Shown: piece after piece, positions 59,110-64,000 of the stretch
Numbering within the stretch: position 1 is the stretch's first letter
Layout of the letters: each line of letters starts with the position of its first letter
NCBI GenBank assembly: GCA_948474755.1
Contig: CAOLHI010001480.1
Coordinates: forward strand, 350,526 to 414,525
From: Ctenosaura bakeri
Taxonomy: Eukaryota > Chordata > Lepidosauria > Squamata > Iguanidae
Direction of reading: 5' to 3'
Length of the DNA: 64,000 nt
Made by a program: the position numbers and the translations under genes
The notes under the pieces: generated by a model
Database searches by the model: none
Told to the model about the DNA's origin: nothing
What the model saw: the letters and a program-made list of their open reading frames with translations, nothing else

Positions 59110-60130
59110 AGCCCGTTTCACGGGAAAAAGGACCGAGAAAGCGGGGGAAAAAGTTTCTTAGACGGGGAGGGTGGGGAAAATATTCTTAAAGAAAGGAAGA
59201 CCAAATCACCAGGTTTATAAGGGGGATTAGGCTGCCGTTTACGGTCAGCGAAGCGTTTGGGGGAACCCTTTGGGCAGGGAGAGAGCACGCAGACGGATTG
59301 CCAAATGTCAGAAAATTTAGAGACCCAAGTCGCACAGAGGGAGGAGCAGAAGAAGGGGGGGGGGAAAGGGGAGGTAAAAAACCGTAAAAATCTCAAAGGG
59401 GGGCTTCCCAGTGGAGGAATGAACAGTGTGGTTAATAGCAAATTCAGCAAAGGGAGGAGCGAGGCCCAATTAGATTGATTCTCAAAAACAAAACATCTAA
59501 GAAACTGCTCAAGGGATTTGTTAACACGCTCAGATTGGCCATCCGTCTGGGGGTGATAAGCACTGCTAGTTTCTGATGAGCCCATTTTTTCAGTAAACAC
59601 GACCAAAACCTGGCAAAAAAAAGGACCCCTGCCCGAAAATTAAAAGGAATCCTGGAGTCTCCACACATAGTAACAAACAGGTCAGCCAATTTCTCAGCAC
59701 AAGGGCCCCTTTTTCAGGGGCACAAAATGACATTGTTTGGAAAAATGATCAGTAATAACCCAGATGACATGAAAACCTTGTGAGGAGGGGAGAAAAACAA
59801 AACCCATGCAACGATCGCCCAAGGGCCAGGAGGGAGGGAGAGGTTGCAGCAGCCCTTGAGGCTTAGACGTGGGTGTTTTAGAACGTTGCAAGTGGCCCAC
59901 TGTTTAATATAAGTCTGCACAGAGGATTTAATCCAGGCCCCCAAAAAAAGGGGGTTTGGGCAATGTCTTAAAAAACCCAAAATGTCCAGCGGGTTTGGAA
60001 TCGTGATGACGATGAAGGAATGCTCGGGGGAGCAGGGGGAACGTAGACCTTTTGCCATAGAAGGGAAATTGCCCCCATGCTATTTTGTCCTTGTTCGCCG
60101 GGAGCCGGGAAATCCCCGTGCGTGAATGAA
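59110..60130 (-). pseudogene. Gypsy integrase, frameshifted
   Basis: The same coding region as the open copy at 36756-37592. SSAYHPQTDGQSERVNKSLE, with the catalytic Glu, is readable at 59500-59580, and the first-Asp block is degraded near 59800. The catalytic Asp of the 'SDRDPVF' block is lost by indels near 59640. Upstream, at 59960-60060, lies a zinc-binding-like block. Confidence 0.85.
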
Positions 60131-60279
60131 TGATCGCATCCGGAGAGCGGAGTCACAGAGGGAAGAGGCAGAAAGCCTTGTTTTAGCCGTAGCACGAGTA
60201 GTGACTTGAGAAGCCAGAGAGGGGGCAGGAAAAAAGGGTTTTTGGGGGGGGGAGGCAGCGGGGGGTCCCGCAAAACAGG

Positions 60280-60690
60280 GAAGCCGAGAGAGAGGGTCTG
60301 CCAGTGAGTGTGGCCAGGTTTAAAAACAATTTTAAATCGGAATCTCTGGAAAAATTCAGCCCATCTCGCCTGTTTGGGGGAAAGTTTCTTAGCTGACTGC
60401 AGGGCTTGCAAATTCCTATGATCAGTCCAAACTTAAAAGGGGATTGGGGCCCCCTTTCTAACAAATGACGCCAAGAGGAGAGCGCAAAATGAATAGCCTT
60501 GGCTTTTTTCCCCCAAATGGGCCAATTAGATAGTTGAGAGAAAACTTTTTAGAAATAAGGCAAAAGGCTTGAGCGCTCCTGCAGTGTCATGTTGTAAAAG
60601 AACGGCCGCCATGGCAAAATCCGAAGCATCATTTTCACAATGAATTTCTTGGTGCTATCCGGGAAAAGAAGCAATGGCTCAGAGGTAAAT
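60280..60690 (-). pseudogene. Gypsy RNase H, frameshifted
   Basis: The minus strand shows a [13 protein letters not shown] block (broken by a shift near 60420), [19 protein letters not shown] at 60340-60400, and NDASDFAMAAVLLQHD near 60590-60640. These are typical motifs of the Gypsy RNase H between RT and integrase. Confidence 0.8.
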
Positions 60691-61520
60691 TTGGATTTCA
60701 AATGGTCAAACGCCGATTGACACTCAGGGGACCAACAAAGTCTACGTGTTTTGCTTGCAGATGAGCCTTTATTTTTCCGAAAAGGTTAGTGAGTGGAAGC
60801 GCTATTGCAGCAAAATCCTCGATAAAGTTACGGTAGAAGTTCGCAAACCCAAAAAATTTGCGCAGTTTTTTCAAAGTTTTGGGAAAGGGGCCATTTAAAA
60901 AGGGAGTAATTTTTGAGGGGTCCATTTTCAGTGAACAATCTTGAATCCTATAGCCCAAGTAATCAAAAGTGTGGGTGTCAAATTGACATTTAGAGAGATT
61001 AACCACGAGATTATTGTCTATCAGCCGTTTAAGCACTTCACGGACCAATGACACATGAGATTCCATGGAACTGATAAATTAGAATGTCATCCAAATTAGA
61101 ACCCCCTGATACAATAAGTCATGAAAAATGGTGTTCAAAACATTTGAAACACAGACGGTCCAGATTGTAAACCAAAGGGAAAACCTATTTAAAGTTACCG
61201 AGCGGTGTTGCGAAGGTGGAAGCCACTCAGAGCCCGGGTCCATCCTAACCCTGTGGAAAGCCTCCTTTAGATCAAGTTTGGTGAAATATTTTCCTTGAAC
61301 AAGGTGGTCCAAAACAGTCCGTATCAGAGGGATGGATAACAATTAAGATATAATTGGTTAATAGCAGATAGTTAACTATAGCCTCGGATCCGCGCTGGGG
61401 TCTTTCCTTTTCGGAAGAAAACGGGACCGCCGTGGGGGCTGAGAAAGGGTTATGAATCCACGAGCCAAGTTTTTATTGAGGAACTTCTTGAGAGCAAGGA
61501 GTTCTTGTTGGCTCATGGGG
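60691..61520 (-). pseudogene. Gypsy reverse transcriptase, frameshifted
   Basis: The minus strand reads FTKLDLKEAFHRVRM near 61270, a YNLDRLCFKCFEH-like block, LDDILIY split by a frameshift near 61085, then VSLVREVLKRLIDNNLVVNL and KCQFDTHTFDYLGYRIQ at 60940-61050, and KFFGFANFYRNFI at 60830. Here the catalytic -DD- pair reads as LDD in the shifted frame. Confidence 0.85.
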
Positions 61521-61839
61521 TAAATTTTTGGTTTAGGTAGTTTGGCCCCCCCACCAATTAGTTTACAGTCGAAATCTGTGTGGGGGGAATTTGTAGTTCC
61601 CTCCGTAAAGCCTTATGCAAGTCCCGGTAGTGTGAAGGAATATGTTGCATATCTTCATGGGAAATGGGGGAAATTTGATTCTGAAGAGGATAGAGTGCCA
61701 GCAGTCCAGTTTATTTGGGGGTTATATTCACGAAGCCAATCATTCCCAAGACCAATTTGAACTACCGCCTTGGGAACCAGAAAGTGCATGCTGTAATTGT
61801 TTTTTCCCATTTGAAAAAGATGGGCTTAGTAATTTTGCC

Positions 61840-62010
61840 AATTACTCCCCAAATTAGGTCCCATCCATTTGAGTTAATTTGATGGGGCGTTCCAAGGGCT
61901 CATAAAGGATTTGTAAATCCTTAGCCAGTTTGGGGGGTAACAAACTTCTGGAGCAACCAGAGTCAATTAGTGCACCATGTACATGCATAGTCCCATCTCT
62001 GCCAATAAGC
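61840..62010 (-). pseudogene. Gypsy protease core
   Basis: The minus strand has GALIDSGCSRSLLPPKLA near 61930-61980: the aspartic protease D-S-G triad motif and flanking hydrophobics. It is small and lies in the expected place between gag and RT. Confidence 0.7.
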
Positions 62011-62189
62011 GTAACTGTGGTGTAAAATGGGGAATTTTTGGAGTACTTACGGCTGTTCCCGCTGCCTGCCAGTCATTGCCGTCGTGTTCAGAATCCCCGT
62101 CTGTCTCAGATGAGGACGAAGTGGTGGATTCAGCGTCGGGGGCGAAGTTTTCTGTCGCAGCTGCCGGGGCCTTAGAAGCGCGTTAAATG

Positions 62190-63345
62190 GTGTTTACGCC
62201 GCTGGCTGACTTGTGGATTCCTTATTCTTGGTGTCTGCTCGCTCCCCAATCCCAGCCGGGTCTTGGTTTTTTAGGGCAAGTATTAGCAAGGTGACCCCTT
62301 TTGCCACAGCTGAAGCACATTCCAAGACGGAGGGATTGTTCCGTTCCTCAGCATTGAGGATGATGGGGCGGCGAGGTTGTCGTTTTGCCATGTCTTGTCG
62401 TTGCCGGTTCAGCTGCACCTCGGGTTATTCCCTTTCCCCTTCAGTAGCTAGCCTGACCCAACCTAGCAGGGTCTGTGGGTTGGCCTGAAGTAAGCACCCG
62501 TGTAATATTGGGATTTAGGCCATCTTTGTATAACTCAATGGTTTCATCATTCCACGGGACTTTGGTGGCCAGGTTTCTGAAATTTACAAAATGTCCCCAC
62601 ATCTTCCTGCCTTGTTTCATTCGTTTTAGTTGATATTTGTGTTTTTCCAGTAGATGAGGGTCTTCAAAACGTTCACGCAGGTGGTTCACAAGAGTTAGAT
62701 TTTTAGTTTCTGGGGCGCGGGTGTCATATAGGTTCGCGACCCAGTCTGCTGCCAGTCCTTTATCCTTTGGCTGAGGTATCGAATTCGGGTCGCATCATCC
62801 CGGAAAAGATGGCCATTATCAATCATGAAATTATTTGCCATGGTCATAAAAAAAAGAGCTTTTCCCCTTTTCCGTTGAATGACGCTTTCAGGTCTCCAAC
62901 ATTTCTGAGTAACGGGGGTGCTGGCGCTTGCCTGGCTGGTTGCCAGGGTGGACCAGGGGTGCCTGCTGTTGGGATGCAGCTCTGGTTTTCCCTCCTGGTG
63001 TTCTCCCTGCCTGCGAGGGACGGAGGCGCATCTCGCGAGCATGGTCTTGAGTTCAAGTATTTCCTCATCTTTTTCTCCCGTTCCGTTTCCATTTGTTTTA
63101 TCTCCTCCAGAAGGGGAAAAGGGCTTTTGCTATGTGTCCCATCTAGCAGCCCTTCTGCGTTGTCTCAACGACATACGTGGTTTCTCTCCCCAGACCCAGG
63201 TTTGGCCGCTGGTGGGGGTTTCCGGAGCCCGGTCAGGCGTAAGTTTCCCTTGGTATCCAGGAGCACTTCGGTCTCTGCGGCTTCATCAGATTCTGCAGAT
63301 GCATGCTCTTCTGCAGTAATGGACTGGTCCGTCGCTTGATACATT
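62190..63345 (-). pseudogene. Gypsy gag with CCHC zinc knuckle, frameshifted
   Basis: The 3' part contains CFSCGKRGHLANTC (C-x2-C-x4-H-x4-C) near 62265-62310, a canonical nucleocapsid knuckle. The middle holds a capsid-like segment (MNHLRERFEDPHL, then HFVNFRNLATKVPWND at 62540-62690) with the usual gag text. The N-terminal coiled-coil-like part lies at 62850-63340. There are several frameshifts. Confidence 0.8.
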
Positions 63346-63369
63346 TTAGGAAAAAAACCCCGAGCTTTC

Positions 63370-63691
63370 TGTCAGGAACAGATTCACGCTCACACGTATT
63401 CAAAAACTTGATAGAAGATTTATTGTAACATAGCAAGGGATGCTGTCTTACAGACGTCAAAGCTCAGAGAGGGATCTGGTTCCCACACTCTACACTTAAA
63501 AGGACAGTTTCCCCTGAGATAGTTTAAAAGGACAAATGACCCCAATCACCATGACGATATCTGTCCAACAGTTCCTTTGAAATTCCAGCCGGAAGGAATG
63601 TTCAACACCTAGGAATAACCTAACATTCTACTATCACCATTCCCACAGGCAGCTGCCATACAAAAGCAATAAAATGTGGGGGACCCCAAAA
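63370..63691 (-). repeat. Gypsy 5' LTR
   Basis: The same sequence as the 3' LTR with scattered differences. Its outer edge reads gtgggggaccccaaaa, where the expected terminus is ccccgaca- or ccccaaca-like, so the edge is slightly altered. Confidence 0.88.
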
Positions 63692-64000
63692 TTGTGTTGT
63701 GCTGGCAGTTCTGGGGGGGAAGAGGAATTGCTGAAAGGATGGGGGCAGGAATGGTAGTCTCCCCTTTAAAAAAAAAAACTCAGCCAAGAGCTTCAAGGGC
63801 TACAAATCCAGCCCCGATTATCTGAGAAAACAGTCAAGGTATCTGTTGTGTTAAGGCACAGCAAAACAAAACAAAATGAAAACAGAGACCATCCACCATG
63901 ACCTCCCCAAATCAAGGGGCCCAGTACTCCCAAGTTAGCCCTCTTACTTTAGCACCCAAGGGAGGAAATCCAACAAAGGGTTCCCGTCTCCCCGGCAGTG
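63692..64000. other. Sequence beyond the Gypsy element, nothing recognised
   Basis: G-rich then A-rich unique-looking DNA with runs of A at about 63770. No gene or repeat was recognised. Confidence 0.5.

Larger units (their letters stand above)
58540..63691 (-). mobile_element. Nearly complete Ty3/Gypsy retrotransposon, frameshifted
   Basis: About 5.15 kb with direct LTRs at both ends (58540-58866 and 63370-63691). In transcription order (right to left on the + strand) it holds gag with a zinc knuckle, protease, reverse transcriptase, RNase H, integrase, a polypurine tract (complement ctgcccccctcc at 58868) and the 3' LTR. Single-base gains and losses, often in A, C or G runs, break every frame. 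A tRNA primer site next to the 5' LTR was not recognised. The flanks show no convincing target duplication, which fits rearrangement at one or both ends. Confidence 0.9.

Noticed and set aside
1..64000. CRISPR arrays, tRNA or rRNA genes, bacterial operons
   Set aside because: None were seen. The only tRNA-like sequence is the head of the SINE at 17.6-17.9 kb, and all regular repeats are microsatellites or mobile-element parts.

Overview
This window is vertebrate nuclear DNA, most likely from a squamate reptile. The evidence is a multi-exon gene with GT-AG introns whose exons spell the C-terminal half of CHUK (IKK-alpha), set in sequence dense with CR1-like and L1-like LINEs, a tRNA-derived SINE of the common reptilian type, DIRS tyrosine-recombinase retrotransposons, pogo/Tigger-like non-autonomous DNA transposons, several LTR families and a Ty3/Gypsy element. 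There are no bacterial genes, CRISPR arrays or operons. The species call is an inference from repeat content and has not been tested by a search.

Region 1 (1-33012) is the 3' part of CHUK on the + strand: ten coding exons from 2292 to 32322 that keep one reading frame across nine introns. They end in the LDWSWL NEMO-binding motif and a 3' UTR with AATAAA signals at about 33.0 kb. The introns hold most of the interesting sequence: a 5'-truncated DIRS copy (about 0.8-1.45 kb), a decayed DIRS reverse-transcriptase fragment (6.3-7.06 kb), a full-length but degenerate DIRS element (12.1-17.1 kb) and a full-length DIRS element with long open frames (18.87-24.63 kb). All four lie in the same orientation as CHUK. 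Two TIR-bearing MITE-like elements, a SINE, a solo LTR with a 5-bp target duplication, and L1-like and CR1-like fragments fill much of the rest. A third MITE lies in the last intron.

Region 2 (33.0-37.6 kb) is downstream intergenic sequence: a CR1-like 3' fragment, an LTR ending TTTTGGGGTAACA (minus orientation), and an LTR plus integrase segment of a Gypsy element (minus).

Region 3 (37.6-59.1 kb) is a very large palindrome. Two arms of about 10.7 kb are inverted around a 36-nt non-palindromic spacer at 48405-48440. Each arm carries, from the outside in: a Gypsy integrase tail and LTR, an L1-like 3' end, a CR1-like LINE, a cluster of related LTRs, a second CR1-like LINE split by a 360-bp solo LTR, a Penelope-like or LINE-tail repeat, unclassified AT-rich sequence, and a CR1-like endonuclease fragment next to the centre. 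Identity looks high near the centre, with clustered small indels between the arms. Either this is a real inverted duplication or it is a fold-back assembly artefact; the sequence alone cannot decide.

Region 4 (58.5-63.7 kb) is a nearly complete Gypsy retrotransposon on the minus strand (LTR, gag with a CCHC knuckle, protease, RT, RNase H, integrase, LTR). Many single-base indels break its frames. Its 3' end is shared with the right palindrome arm, and pieces of the same end occur twice more at the left edge of the palindrome.

The most unusual items are the palindrome with its Gypsy-mosaic edge, and the DIRS element, in which gag and RT share a frame but are separated by two TGA codons flanked by splice-like signals.
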